A stretch of 64,000 bases of DNA from Epichloe hybrida. Its lineage: Eukaryota > Ascomycota > Sordariomycetes > Hypocreales > Clavicipitaceae. The notes beneath the pieces were generated by a model, which worked only from the letters and a program-made list of their open reading frames with translations, did not search any database and was not told the origin of the DNA. The stretch is taken from positions 248,001 to 312,000 of the forward strand of contig JAFEKR010000037.1 in assembly GCA_019022495.1 (NCBI GenBank), written 5' to 3'. Within the stretch, counting starts at the first letter, position 1; each line of letters begins with the position of its first letter. A program made the translations under genes and the position numbers. Below are positions 21,051-33,864 of this stretch, piece after piece.

Positions 21051-23745
21051 ATGGCCCCGGAGGAATTGAGCAACAGCGGCGACCACCAGCCGCCCGTTGT
21101 GCCCGCAGACCTTCCCACATCTCTAGACGATCGAAGACATGCACCAAAAGAAAATTATGTCGCCGAGACTGAGATGTACGATGGCTGGCAAGGTTGGTGG
21201 TCATCTCATGACGACCTCGTAACCCCTCTACGCACGTTGAACGCATGCCGACTTTCTGACTCTCCAACTTGGCAGGACAATCACAATTCCTCACTTCGCC
21301 AGCATTAGCAAAGCCCCTCAGCTTTGGGAACTTGTCACTGAACGACGATGAATACGGGCAACGAGCTTCCAAGGGGCCCAAGGATAGCGACACGCGACTG
21401 ATGGAGATGCTTCAAGCACAAGCTGCCGCTAATCAAGCCGGACATGGGCTTGAGGATGAACAGACGATTGCGAACGATGAAAAACTGTCAGACTCTGAGA
21501 AGAAGGACAGATTACAAAAGTCTATCATCATGGCAGCAAGCAATGGCGACGCTGCAAAGGTCACAAGATTACTGGGCGGCAATGTCAAGGACTATGTCGA
21601 TGTCGATGTTGCTGACGAAGAAGGAACCCCGCCTTTGATATACGCCAGTTGCTTCGTGAGTCGTTCCGCACGCGTGCATGCAGGCCTTCTTTTCTTGCAA
21701 GACTGATGACAGTGTCAGGGACATGAAAGCGTAGTCAAGGTTTTGATCGATGCCGGCGCCGACGTTAACAAGCAGGACCAGAACCAGTGGACGGCCCTGA
21801 TGTGGGCCATGACGAATCGACACAAGGGAATCGCGAAGCTCCTCCTGGATCATGGTGCCTCGTCTGAACAAAAGACGTCCTCGGGACGTACTGCCTTTGA
21901 CTTTGTTCCTCCCGATAGCGACATGTCCTTTTACCTGCACGACAACGGCTACAATATTGGGAATGCAGGAATGGGCGATGACTTTTACAACCCCGGCTTC
22001 TCGCAAGATCGATTCGAAGAGGAAATGGCCGAAAATGAAATGCGAAGGAGGCTGATGATGGACAGTGCGAGAGATTTGGAAGTCGACCTGGGCAACGTCG
22101 GCATGGATGATGCACCCGAGGTACGCACATGGGTTTTCCAATGAGACTGAGAGACGGGTGTATCAGCTAACATTACGCTTTCCTTTTTTGCCAGGCGGTC
22201 GACGATTTTGAGGAGGAACAACAAGAGTTTGATTGGAGTCGCTGCTTGCATGATCAAATGTTTGTTTTCCAAGAACACGAGCTTGACCGAATACTGGACA
22301 TCATCGTTACGAAAATGACGCCGCAGCGGTCGCCGACTCAAAAGCCCGTGCCGGCCAACATGATTTTCCTAAGTGCCAGATACGCGCATTATCATGCCAG
22401 CCCCGAGCTTCTGGAAAAGCTGCTCGTCACGGCAATGGACCTGATCAACGACGTCGTGGAAAGGTGCCAATGGGACATGACAATACTAGCATTTTGGATT
22501 TCCAACGCCACGTTGTTGCTGCATTATCTTAAGAAGGACGCTGGGCTCGTGGAGGCGACGGCAGAGTTCCAGGCGCATCTGGCCGAGCTCATCAACGAGA
22601 TATTCATTCTGATTGTCCGCGATGCGGAACGACGCCTGGACAAGGTCCTCGACGCAGCCATGCTCGACCACGAAACGATACCCGGATTCGAGGACATTAC
22701 GTTCCAGAACGAATGGAAACTGTTCAAGCGCAAGGCGGCAGTCAAGGAGGAGCCCATGGAGAAGAGATTTCGGCCACCTTCACCCAAGCAAAGGGCAAAA
22801 CCCGCTCCCCGAAACGTCACATCCCTCCTCTCTTCGACGCTCTTTGTGCTGGACCTCTACGACATTCACTCAGTCATCACTTCACAGATTGTTTCACAGC
22901 TACTGTACTGGATCGGTGCGGAGCTGTTCAACAGAATCATGTCGAACAGAAAGTACCTGGCGCGAACAAAGGCCATGCAGATTCGGATGAACGTGTCGAT
23001 CCTCGAGGACTGGGCTCGAACAAACAACCGACAAGCAGAGCATTACGAAGGCGGCGACACAAAGGCGTCAGGCGAAACAACAATAGATGCCGCCCGGCGC
23101 TTCCTCGCCCCCGTCATCCAACTTCTTCAGTGGCTGCAATGCTTCTCGTCCCTGGATGCAGACGACCTCGAAGCGCTCGTCGGGACCCTCCAGCAACTGA
23201 AGAGGCTCACACCACAACAGCTCATTCATGCGGCGACACATTACCGACCCGAAGTTGGCGAAAAGGGGCTCCCCAAGAGCGCGACGAAGTACCTGTTGGC
23301 GATTCAGAAAGAAGCGGCTCTCAAACGAGACAGGCGCCGCAGCCAGGCAGCGTCACCCTCGTTTCCCAAGGTGGGAGGACCAGACAGCGGCCCAACGACT
23401 CCAGTCCAAGGGAAGTTCGATGGGGGCGGCAAGAACAACAGCTTGCTTGATACCCCTGGAGGCATGGCGAGTCCAACTTACCGGAACGGAACCGAAGGGT
23501 CTGACGGGGAAGACGATGCTCCAGAGCATCTCCTCATGGACCCTGCGCTCATGCTGCCGTTCACGCTACCATCTGTGACAGACATGCTCGTGTCGTATGG
23601 GGCAGGGTTCGGAGGGGTCAACAGGGAGCGGGAGAGGAAATACATTCCCTCGGTGCCCGCTGAATTTCTGGAGAAGCTGGAAGTGAGCGGTGTGCGAAGG
23701 GAGCCCATGTTTGAGGAGAAGGACTGGGAGAACGAGGAGGTTTGA
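21051..23745 (+). CDS. Ankyrin-repeat plus dilute (DIL) domain protein
   Basis: Four exons (21051-21192, 21276-21655, 21719-22120, 22195-23745) with introns of 83, 63 and 74 bp give 824 residues; all junctions keep frame. Residues about 120-235 form two to three ankyrin repeats (DGDAAKVTRLL-like, then GHESVVKVLIDAGADVNKQD and GIAKLLLDHGASSEQK). Residues about 370-650 resemble the DIL domain found in myosin V tails and fungal relatives (ISNATLLLHYLKKD, DLYDIHSVITSQIVSQLLYWIGAELFNRIMSNRKY). The C-terminal 150 residues are low complexity and end in a short acidic tail. Fungal proteins with this pair of domains exist but have no firm role; DIL domains bind cargo adaptors or small GTPases. The ATG at 21051 has a CACC context and is the first in frame. 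Confidence 0.88.
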
Positions 23746-24287
23746 ATTGAAAGCAGGCAGTGATGCGAGAAGCCATAAACAAGATTCTATTGTCCTTGGG
23801 GGAACAATCGGAGCAAATGGCATGTGGAAGAGGATTTTCGAGGTCAAGATTTGATACACCAGTCGAGTAGCAGCATATTCATAGTAGCAAAACTACAATG
23901 ATGAATGATGAGTTGTCCTCTCCTCCATTTCTCTCACCCGTCCTTGTCTTCAACTGTTCCATTCACCCATTCACCCATTACTCTTTTCTACGCCAGCAAT
24001 CCAACACAGCCACGGCAAGTGTCTTGGGCGACCATTCCACGCCACCTGGAGGCGCAGAACTGAGCTGGCCATGGCACGGGCATTGGGAGGCCGAGGCCGA
24101 GGCCGAGGTGAGAGGAGGGAAACTCTGTAGAAGTTCATGCGCGACACATGCGAAATGGGGTCGTTACTTGCTGATGGAAAAGAACAGGGACCAGATGAAT
24201 GGAGAAGTTGGCCGAGTCAGGGAATGGTGTTCACGTGCTATTTCGTAAGTCGTTGGGTTGGAGGTCCGTCGCTGTCCCTTGACTCGC

Positions 24288-24385
24288 TAGTATAACGGAG
24301 TACTCGTGAGTCGTTGCTAATAATAAGGAAGTCCTCGCTAGCACAACGGAGTACTCGTTGCTAATAATAAGTAAGTCCTCGCTAA
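24288..24385. repeat. Tandem duplication of about 50 bp with ACGGAGTACTCG
   Basis: Two copies containing CGCTAG, ACGGAGTACTCG, GTTGCTAATAATAAG and AAGTCCTCGCTA, at 24288-24340 and 24336-24385, with small length differences. Confidence 0.7.
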
Positions 24386-24585
24386 GTTGTGCCGAGAGCA
24401 CGCGAGTGCCGCCACGGCTATAGCCAGGGAGTTGCCGAAAGGGAAAGGCTTCATGGCGGTGGCGGCGGCGTATCAAGTCCGATGAACTGCCAAGTGGCGC
24501 AGTCGATTAGCGAGGAGATTATTGACGGGGGATGTGGATTATGACTTTTCTGTCTAACTCTTGACTCTGGCTTTGGTTTTGGCTT

Positions 24586-24655
24586 TTTCTTCTTCTTTTT
24601 TTTTCTTTTTACTTCTTTTTACTTCTTTTCTTCTTCTTTTCTTCTTCTTTTTTTC
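24586..24655. repeat. Polypyrimidine tract (TTC/TTT-rich)
   Basis: A 70-bp run of T with interspersed C and two A residues, about 660 bp before the TBC start. Such CT tracts are common in fungal promoters. Confidence 0.8.
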
Positions 24656-25258
24656 ATAATCAGAATCTTCATTTTCTTGTGCGGACGGAACTAGTTAGAA
24701 TGGGGCCCGTGTATCGCTCACGACGAGCCCTTTCCACAAACCTGGTTCCTGAAACCGCAGGACTAGGACGATTCCTACATCATGCGCATAAGACTTGGGA
24801 CCACCCATTTCCGGCAGTGAATGGCCACAACGGGATTGATACGAACAAAAAGTGAGACCTGTTCAATCTTGTGCACTTCCCGATTCGAGAACAAACGGCC
24901 GGGGATCCATGACTTAAAGACACAATGAACCTTGCCTTCCCTTCCCATAGCACTTTTTGAGCCAAGTGCAACGTGCAACTCCCGTCGCGCCTGCTCTCAT
25001 TATCTGGGCTGTCAGGATCCGAGTTTCACGGTTGCGCTTTCCCTTCCAGGCTCACCAAAATCCGAGTCACTCACGTTGCTCCGCTCTCGGCATTGCTTTA
25101 ATACTCTTTGCCTCGTCTTACATGTTATTGTCTGGATCGCAAACTCTCGTTTTCTGCATCACTTGCGCCTGCAGACGTCGTCGCTCCTTGGTTTGCAGTC
25201 TGGTTCCGAGTCCCACCAGCCTGTCCCTGGGTGACGACTTCATCACGACTTCACGACA

Positions 25259-25308
25259 GCCATAGCCATAGCCACAGCCACAGCCACAGCCACAGCCCTA
25301 GCCACAGC
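25259..25308. repeat. Hexamer array (AGCCAC/T)n before TBC start
   Basis: Eight copies of a six-base unit with C/T variation, ending 5 bp before the start codon at 25313, so probably transcribed in the 5' leader. Confidence 0.85.
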
Positions 25309-25312
25309 ACTA

Positions 25313-28300
25313 ATGATCCCGTCACGGTTCTCCTCTTTGCGGCAAAAGGGGGACGATGCCAATCTCGTCGGCTTGCGCTATGAAAAGACCAAGGCAGCAG
25401 AGCCCCCGATGCCGCTGCCGCCTGCCAAAAACTCGCTGCACTCATGCAGCTCTATGACGATTTCGAGATCGAACACGAGTACCACAAACGCCTCGCGATC
25501 AGCTCGGCCGTCCTCGGCGGCCTCGTCGTCGTGTAATAATCACAGGCCTGTCGTGGTTGTGGCACCGCCGCCGCCGCCGCCGCCCACGTCTGCTCTCACG
25601 TCTGCTTTCGCGTCTGCTCTCATGTCTGGCGTCGCACCGCCGAGCGAACAGCACCCCGCGCTGCGACGGCCGTTGCCGGCCAATGCGCCGTGCATGTGCA
25701 ATGACAGTGAGGATGGGAAGAAGCGCGACTCTGGCCATGCCTCTGGCCATGCAGAGCAACTCGGGCACACGGCCTGGGACCCTGCTGCGGTGGAACACGT
25801 CAAGTACCGGGGTGCAGGGGGTCGGGCGCTGAAGAAGGCTGCAGTGGATCTTGAGCAAACCGCTGCTTCCGCTGTGGCTGCACCTGCACCTGCGTCAACC
25901 ACAGCAAACTCTCTGTGGTCTCCATCCGCCAACCCATCCGCCAACCCATCCGCCAACAACGGCAACAACAAGTCTCTGACTTGCAACAAGGCACTGCCAC
26001 CACCGTGTCCTCCTCCTCCTCCTCCTCCTCCTCCTCCTCCTCCTCCTCCACCACCACCACCACCACCACCATCGTCCTCGTCTTCATCCTCGTCGTCGCC
26101 GCCGCGGAGGCTGGTGAGAGGGAGCAGTGTCCGCCTCCCAAACCTTGGAAGCAGAAAATCAAGCGAGGCGTTTGGTTCGACGAGAGAAGCGGTAAAACCG
26201 ATGGAGCCGCCCGTCGTGCCCCTGATGCGGGGCTCATTCTCGAGCCCAGCCTCCTCAGGAAGCACCACCATTGATAGCACGAGTTCCGACCGGGCTGCCG
26301 ATTTCGCTCCTCTTGCCATCTCTATCCCTACCGACAGCTTACTCGACGATGCCTTCATGTCTGACCTTAGCTTCTCAAAGCGCGGAAGCTTAATGTTTGG
26401 TGGCAGACGCGCGGCAATGGCTCAATCCTGGAAGGCCGCGACTGGCCATGAATCGCCGCAGCCAGTCGTCGATGACAGTGGCAGCGGCAGCGGCAGCGGC
26501 AGTGGCGACAACACCGCAGGGCTCCTGCGACCTCCCTCTCTCGATCAAACATCATCCAACGATCCCATCGCAGAGCGAGCAAGCTCAAGCATAACAGTCC
26601 CCGGCTCGGTCGCGCGCACGTCACCGCCGCCACCGTCATCGTTCAACAATCATCACCAATCTCCTCCCGACATACGTGTCCTTTCCCCCGATATCGAAAA
26701 AGAATCTCAAAAGGTGAGATCTCTCTATGAAACAACCGACGCCATGAATTGGGAAGACGGCGCCAGGTTCTCCTTTTGTGAGCATCTGGAGCCCACTCCT
26801 GAGGTTCCTGCAGAGGAGGACTCCCATGACCCGTATGCTTTTTTCTTCTTCTCCCTTTTGAACTCTTCAAAGCACCCTTGGCTGCTGAGAGGTTTTTGAT
26901 GCTTTGATTTTCGCTAACGGGGTGGTTTTTTTTTTTTTTTTGGGAAATATCTAGTGCTCGCGACGCGAATCTTGGGCAAGCTTCCGCAGGACCAAGGTCT
27001 ACAAGCTCTTTCTCCCATTCTCCGGAAAACGTGCGACGTGAGCACGAGCTGGCGGGGGGCTTGGAAGACTGGGAGGATGTCGACGGAGCCGACGTGGACC
27101 GATATGGCTTCATTGCACCTCCTCGGTTGCCAGCTTCACGGAACAGCACACCTACCGAATTGAAATCGGCACAATTCTCTCCTAGAAGGCGACATGTGCT
27201 CCAAAAGCGCGATCCGATGGGATTCTCGTTCCAGCCCGGTGGTGGTAGAGTACCCAGCCGGAAAGTCTCGGCGCGATCCCTCAATACGGTCAACTCGGAA
27301 AGATCGGTTGCGTCCATGCGCTCCTCACGGTCGGTTATTCGTCAAGCCAGCAACCTTTTACCTCAAAATCGTAATCGGCGGTGGATGGATGAAGCTGGCG
27401 ACATGTTGACTATTTCGCCAAATCTGCAAGACTCTGTGGAGGAGGCACAAGTGGAAAAGATATCGGAAGCGCTCAAGAGGAAGGAGTGGGAGAGGTCGGA
27501 GAAATGGCGTAAGATGGCCAAGGTGGTCAAGCAAGGCGAACAGGGGGAGGGGATGGAGTTTGAGTTCGATGTCAGGAACCCCAAACTTGTCGAGCGGACG
27601 TGGAAGGGCATTCCGGACCGATGGCGTGGTGCAGCATGGTGGTCGTTCCTGGCTACCGCGGCCAGAGAAAACAAGGACTCGCCATCGGCAGAGGACATCA
27701 TCCAGACGTTCCACCGGTTGCAGGAGAGGAGCTCGCCGGACGATACGCAAATTGATTTGGATGTTCCACGGACCATCAGCCGGCACATCATGTTTCGGAG
27801 GAGATATCGCGGAGGCCAGAGGCTGCTGTTCCGGGTACTGCACGCTCTCTCGATATACTTTGCCGAAACGGGCTACGTTCAGGGGATGGCTTCATTGGCC
27901 GCCACATTACTGTGCTATTTTGACGAAGAAAAGGCTTTTGTGATGCTGGTGCGGCTGTGGCAGCTGCGGGGATTGGAGCGGCTTTACCGGCCACCTGACT
28001 TTGAAGGGCTCATGACGGCGTTGCGCGAATTCGACAGGTCGTGGCTCAGCAGGGCCGTGTCAGAGAAGCTTGCAAGTGAAAACATTGATCAGATTAGTGG
28101 TGAACAGGATGCTAACAACTGTTTCAAAGGTTGAGCTAGGCATTGACACAACAGCCTACGGAACAAAGTGGTACTTGACGCTGTTCAACCTGTCGATACC
28201 ATTTGCAGCGCAGCTACGAGTGTGGGATGTCTTCATCTTGCTCGGAGACTCTTTCCAGGATGATGCGGGAGCGCCAGCACCGCCACCAGCAACAGCAGCA

Positions 28301-28555
28301 TCATCGAGAACGATGGCTTCGAAACCCTCAACGCCAGCCAACAAGGGACCCCCGACAGCAACGGCAAGCGGGCTTGATGTCCTGCACGCAGCAAGTGCCG
28401 CACTGATTGAAGCTTTACGAGAGGTACTGCTCGATTCTGATTTTGAAAACGCCATGAAGGCGTTGACGTCATGGATTCCGATCAAAGACGAAGACTTGTT
28501 GATGAAGGTGACGAAAGCGCAGTGGAAGACACACCAGGGCAAGAAGAAGGCCTAG
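25313..28555 (+). CDS. TBC-domain Rab GTPase-activating protein with low-complexity N-terminus
   Basis: Three exons (25313-26832, 26955-28071, 28130-28555) give 1,020 residues. Intron 1 is GT-AG, 122 bp, with a T-run; intron 2 (58 bp) is best read as GC-AG with donor GCAAGT. Residues 1-500 are low complexity: Pro runs near 85 and 230-252, a Ser run, SGSGSGSG near 390. The TBC domain spans about 725-912: IPDRWRGAAWW, then the arginine finger in DLDVPRTISRH (about 777), the glutamine finger in TGYVQGMASL (about 813), and WYLTLFNLSIPF and LRVWDVFILLGD at the end. Both catalytic fingers are present, so it should accelerate GTP hydrolysis by a Rab in membrane traffic; the Rab is not predictable. 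It resembles fungal GAPs with FRRRYRGGQRLLFRVL. The start follows a hexamer array. Confidence 0.88.
26009..26071 (+). repeat. Coding (CCT)n-(CCA)n triplet run encoding polyproline
   Basis: About 13 CCT followed by about 7 CCA triplets inside TBC exon 1, giving a run of about 20 prolines followed by a serine run. The antisense frame reads as polyglycine and is not real. Confidence 0.9.
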
Positions 28556-31215
28556 CACGCATGCTTGCCTTTCTGGACACTCTGATAACGGCTGAAAAAC
28601 GCGACTGCTGTGTCTACTGGTTTTGTCTGATTCACATCTCCATCTTGTGGGGAGGGAGTCTTTTTTACTCACCCGATACACTCCTTGATACTCCCTTTTC
28701 TCTGTCTACCCTTTTCATTAGACACGATGTCTCTATGTGTGTCTTTTTTTTCCCTATATATACCTCATACATTACTAGTCATCATTGATACCCCCCCAAA
28801 GAACAAAACCGCAAAAATCAACCCGGCCAATGCAATGTGTTGTGGTTGACGTCTTGGGACGGCCACGAAAGTCGAAGCATTTGATTTAATTTCTCCTTTG
28901 TTACTGGTTTACGAGACATGCGTGTGGTGGTTCAAGAAATAGACGAACAGGACGCACATGAGCAGCTGGATGGGTAAACGGCATGGCACGCTGGTGGTTG
29001 TGCGCTTTTTTATTTTTGTATCTGCCGTACATGGTAGGTATATTGAAGCGGATGCTTGAGAGTCACGGGGGACTTTATTATATACCCTTGGGGAACATGA
29101 TTAGGCTGTACAGTTTGGGCGCGGTAGATGGGTATCCTGAGTAATCAACATGTGTTTAAGTCATGGCGGTCGCTGCTTGAAAGTGTATTATTGCTATGCC
29201 GTGACCTACACATGTACTTTTGGTTTGTTCTTTTTTCGATGCCACATGACGTGCAATCAGTCGCAATCATGAGGGAACTTTGGGCTGTGAGACCACGAGG
29301 ACGATTTCACACCTTTTTCGTCCTCGCGCGTTGCTGGTCAGGATAGGGTAGGGTAGGAGTAGGGTAAGACGGCACGGCACACCCAGATTTCGTCTCAACT
29401 CAACGGCAACCGGTCAAGCCCCCCCTGCTCCCTGCTCCCTGCTCAGTAACAGACGCATGTATGTATCGTATGTACGGAGTAGACGGAGGAGATGAAGCGA
29501 GGAACAAAGCAGCTCGTCATGTCTACAGGAAATGCGTACATTGTCAACTGCAGCCAGCCAGCATATCCATGTGTCTTGTTCTCAAACAAGCCAGGTTTCG
29601 AAACAACAGCCGCACCCACCCCCCTTATTCTTCAAGCCCACCTTGTTTTTTTCCCTCCCGCTGGAATATGCAAGGAAAAACACCTGGGGTCGTCCCGCTT
29701 TCCTGCCCCGCACGCAGCTCCAATCGCGGACCCCTGACGCCCTACCCGCTGTCCGAAAGCGGATAAGGAAGAAAAAAAAACGGTAGGTGGGGGCTGCAAC
29801 GCTGGTTGTTTTTGAAAAAAAAAATGAATGTACGTATGTATGTGCTTGCTGGCCCCGGCCCCATCTTGTTAGGGGGTTTGAAACGCGCCTTTGCCGAAAA
29901 ACAGGGCTGTGTTTCAATTTCTTAGTCTACCTACTATGCGCGGGATGAAGAAGTTTGTGGAAAAGGGAATAACAAAAAAAAAAAAGAATCAAGGCCCATC
30001 GTTATGTCTCACCTGTTCCTCCATTTCATTTCGCTCCACTTCCCTTCTTTGACTACATGTAGATTCCCATCCGACTTGTCGCGTCTTTTCACATCTGCGC
30101 AACTTCTCTTCTCCTTCTCCCCCGCCCCGCCCTGCCCTTGCCCTGCCTGGGGTTGCCCCATGTCCCGTCCGCGTTCTGAAACCCTCTTGTCCCACCCCCC
30201 CAGGACTTTCTACCCACCCCCGCCCCCCCCGCCACTTGATCCGCGTCATGTCCCTCCCTCCTGGTCATCTGCGTCTTTGTGCCACCGTGACCCCTGACCA
30301 ACTCTGATTGCAGGACGTCTCTGGACCCCTGGTCTTTTCTCCAGATTGCCGCCACGCCCATCTGTCCATCTTGAGCAAGAATACGGATTAAACCCGCCAG
30401 TCATGTCTCTCATGTGCATTGCATCCACAAGCCCCTCTCTCATCAATCCATTCAACCATCCCAGGCAAAATCAAAGGTAAGCAAGCTGTCTCACATTATC
30501 CGTTCTGGTACTTCTCATCGCATCCTGCTTTTTATTCGTGTGTCGTTCCCTGGGCAACTAGCAATGGTTGGAACTGAAGCAAAAGAAAAAAGAGTTGCAA
30601 AATCTTCTCTTGACTCCCAGTACAATGCTACCATATGCAAAATCTCCCGAGCATCCAAAAAACAAACATCAATGTATCAATACAAAATGCCAAAAAAAAA
30701 TGCCCTTCGTTACCGACATGTCGCGTTCAAATCTTGTCCTCTCTGTAACAATGACTGCACAGTGGACATGCTTGGTGCCGTAAATCCCAGGAATACGAAT
30801 AAAAAGACCCCGAATGCAATAAATGCTTCCCGAAACAGGACGAATTGACTCGAGAAAGGAAAGAGAATCGGGCAGTGTCAGAAGCACCCGGTTCCTGGTT
30901 CCATGTCAACACCGCAAAAAGGGTGCGAGGGAAGGATATATTTATATCCCAAAACCCTTGTTGGCTCATTCATCATCATGCCATATGCCTGGCTCCTTGC
31001 TGAATATATCCTAAAATCCCTTCTTCCGAAAGAAAATGCCAGTGTTGGTAATGTCAACGAATTTGCATTTGTGCAGCCACACCCATGCTTCCCGACAACC
31101 TCAGATATCGATCGACGACGTCTTGGAGAAATTGAAAGCGGGCAAAGAAAAGGAGAAAAGAAGCAAGACAATGCGAGGCCGTAGAATAAGAAATGAGCAC
31201 CCCATATAGCTTCAA
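28556..31215. other. Convergent intergenic region, no gene recognised
   Basis: 2.7 kb between the TBC gene and the next minus-strand gene. It has T-runs, a GGGTAGGGTAGG-type run at 29343-29368, and C-runs around 30195-30230. The frames here are short and composition-driven. Part is presumably long 3' untranslated sequence. Confidence 0.5.
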
Positions 31216-32817
31216 CTAGTCGGAATCCCTTCGAGGTGAGCCTCTCTCCCGGCGCATCCCAACTTCGTCCCGGTGCCGGTGCCGGGAAACAATCTGCCTG
31301 TCATCTTCGTGCGCTGATGGAAAATGACAACGTGAGGCTTCGCGCGAGTGTCGTCCAGATGTATCGTGTGTGAGTAGCGTAGACACCGAGTGCCTGCTCG
31401 ATTCTCCAAGATATCTCTCTTGGCGGGGAAACTCCGCCTTCACGTCTCGATTCGGTGCCAGGTCATGTGGTGGTGGCGGCGCTCGTTCCGGCTCCTCCAT
31501 GCTGTGATATCCTGCTGGTCGATACCATGTGACATCGCTCTTTTGCCGTTTATGCCCCCCCCTTCGAGCAGGTGGAGGATTCGACAGGGTGGTCTGTATG
31601 AATGGCGGGGGAGATCGGAGTCGCTGTTCGCCAGGGGTTCCTGCTGACTGTGGTCCCGTAGCTTTGCGTTTTTTACTGGAGTTTCCTATTTCAAAAGAAA
31701 CAAAGAAAAAACAGGACCTCATGTTAGTATTTCATACCGAGTCTCGCTTTCTCTTTGTTTTGGACGCACCGGGCGGGCTTCCTAGTCTGTTGGAACTACC
31801 ACTCCCAGACTGCGTCGCTGGTGGCTGCCAATGATGAAAGTAGAGGCTCGGGCTCGTTTCTTGGGTCGCGGAAGGCGCATGCATATGGGACTCATGACTC
31901 CCGCCACCGTGTGGTGGTGCCGGCATGTGAGCGCCGGATTGTCCAGCATGGGGAGGCACATTGCCTCCCCCCGCTGTGCGGCCGACTACCCCGCTGACTG
32001 TCTGTCCTCGTGGTCTCGATGGTGATGCGGGATATGGAACGTAACTTCCGGGACCTGGTGGTGGTGGCGGCGGTGGCGGTTGGCCACTTGGTCCGGTATG
32101 ATGTGTACCTTGGCTCTGAGCATGGCCCTCTCTCTGCTGAGCATCAGGGGATTGTTGCCTCTGCGGGGGCAGGAGCTGCAAGTGCTGATTCTGCGAAGGC
32201 GGAAAGAATTGCTGAGCCCAATCCAGTGCTGCCTGGGGCAATGCCCCGCCAGAACCCATCCCGGCAAATACCAGAGGAATCATGGGCGGAGGGATCCCGC
32301 CTCGAATCGAATCTCTCAGCATGTCCATTTCAACTCTTCGTTGCTCCAGGCGGAGGCTCTCTTGCCTCGTCTTCTCCTCTTCTGCTTTGGCTTGTAGCCA
32401 GTGTCTCATAGCTTCCTCGGATCCATGCCAATGCTGAGGGGGTGGTGGTAGAGTGGTCCACGGCTGGCCATGAGCAGAGGGATCTTGGCTGTGAGGAGGA
32501 TGTGCGGGTGGCGGTTGTTGCTGTTGCTGTTGCTGTTGCTGTTGATGGCCGTGATGAGGTGTTGGCGGCACACCTGATGATGAGGCCTGTTGGGGAGGAA
32601 GTGCCATTGCTGCTGGAGGTGGCAGCCCACGGTGAGTCGCCGACATGGTATGACTGCCGCCGATTGGACTATGGCTGTGTGAAGTCGTCGGATAAGGATG
32701 GTACAGAGCCTCTGTCTGACCTGGAGGAGGGGAAGGCCGGGATGTCGCAGGCGGAGTTGGTAAATCATGAACGGACCTATAGCCGTATGTTGTTGGCTGC
32801 TTCACAGTAAGCATCAT
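31216..32817 (-). CDS. Low-complexity, probably nuclear protein of unknown function
   Basis: Two exons (32817-31770, 31685-31216) encode 505 residues. The donor GTGCGT at 31769 is preferred over one at 31737 because it keeps the Lys-rich segment in frame, joining SPPG to NSSKKRKATGP, a likely nuclear localisation signal. The N-terminus is MMLTVKQPTTYGYRSVHDLPTPP. It is rich in Pro, Gln and His, with a Gln run encoded at 32514-32545. A charged helical island (about 130-190) reads EEAMRHWLQAKAEEEKTRQ, then LEQRRVEMDMLRDSI and PPPMIPLVFAGMGSG. SPSLYFHHWQPP near the end of exon 1 also looks conserved. I have the impression of a widely conserved fungal protein but cannot name it. The end is Arg/His/Asp-rich (RHRHRDEVGMRRERG). 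Confidence 0.75.
32514..32545 (-). repeat. Coding hexamer run encoding polyglutamine
   Basis: A GTTGCT-type hexamer run on the plus strand encodes about ten glutamines on the complement within the low-complexity nuclear-type protein. Confidence 0.85.
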
Positions 32818-33822
32818 AGCTCATATGACAAGGAACGTATTGAATTCATGTGTGAGAGAGTGTGCACGCTGCGGAAGAGAAAGCCAAAAGCAAGATGACG
32901 CAAGAACTGCAATAAAAAGGTGTGATTCTGAAGTAGAAGAACAAAGGGCTTCGAGGAAGGACAGAAACGAAAGAAGAGAAGAAGGGGAGGCCAGGAAATA
33001 GGTGGCGCGGGGAGTTGACAGAGGGATAGAAGATGGGCTTAAAGGAGCGATATGCTTGTCGTTGAGAAGAAGTCAGAGAAGAAGAAAAGAGGTGAAGGCA
33101 GACAGGCGTACAGAAGTGGATATCAAGTGTTTAAATCCAAAGCTTGCAAGACGAGCGAGTTGCAAGCTGGAGTTTTTCCAAGGTGTCGTCCAGCTGTGTG
33201 TAATAGCGGCCGAAAACGGGTGTGGTGGGGTGGGGGGCGTATTGTAGTGGTCGTCTGGGCCGTCTGGGTCGCCTGGGTCTGCGGACAAGGGCGAGCCAAC
33301 CTCATCGAGACATGGCTGCTGGAGTCGGGGTGCAAAAGGTGGGCGTGGCGAGAGAAAATCGAGAGAGAATAGAGGCAGAGAGGGTGCAGGTGAAGCTGGG
33401 CTTTCTGAACCGGTACCTGACGCGGCCTGTTCCCTCTGCGGCGTTTCCTGGATCGGGGTTCGATGAAGCGCAACGGGGGCCACGACGCGAGCAGGTCCTA
33501 AAAGGCCGAAAAGGGAGGACGAGGGCAGTTGAGAGCCGGGCAGCTGCCCGGGGTGAACGAACGCCGTCGTGGGAGTGGAGAAGAAACCGACAAGAAACCA
33601 AATCCCTGGATTGTCGTCGACTTGGGAGTTGGGCCCAGCCTGGGGAGGCGAGCCGGGGGTGGTGAGAGGACGGCCAGGCCAGGGGTGTGAGACGAGACCG
33701 AGTGGAAGACGGGACTGGAAGCTTTTCAAATTTGGCAGGGCAATCGGCGTTGAGATGGGGGGCTGTGGCGTCCAGCAGCAACAGCATCAACAACAACAAC
33801 AACAGCGGGGGGTTCCAATGAC

Positions 33823-33864
33823 AGAGATGCGCGATGCGCGATGCGCGATGCGCGACGGGCGACG
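33823..33864. repeat. Short tandem repeat (GATGCGC)n / (GACGGGC)n
   Basis: About four copies of GATGCGC-like units grading into GACGGGC units, next to a CAACAA run at 33779-33806. Confidence 0.75.

Larger units (their letters stand above)
23746..25312. other. Intergenic with several simple repeats
   Basis: About 1.6 kb between two plus-strand genes, so mainly the TBC gene promoter. It has a duplicated 50-bp segment at 24288-24385 containing ACGGAGTACTCG twice, a polypyrimidine tract at 24586-24655, and a hexamer array just before the TBC start. No gene recognised. Confidence 0.5.

Noticed and set aside
25540..26358. Minus-strand frame of 272 codons with polyglycine
   Set aside because: Antisense shadow of the polyproline and Ser runs in TBC exon 1.
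31686..31737. Shorter intron with donor GTATGA in the low-complexity nuclear-type gene
   Set aside because: It shifts the frame of exon 2 away from the protein-like reading with the Lys-rich signal; the donor at 31769 keeps it.
33073..33729. Minus-strand open frame of 218 codons rich in Pro and Ser
   Set aside because: It lies in the probable promoter/leader of the minus-strand nuclear-type gene, shows no motif, and overlaps similarly open frames on both strands.
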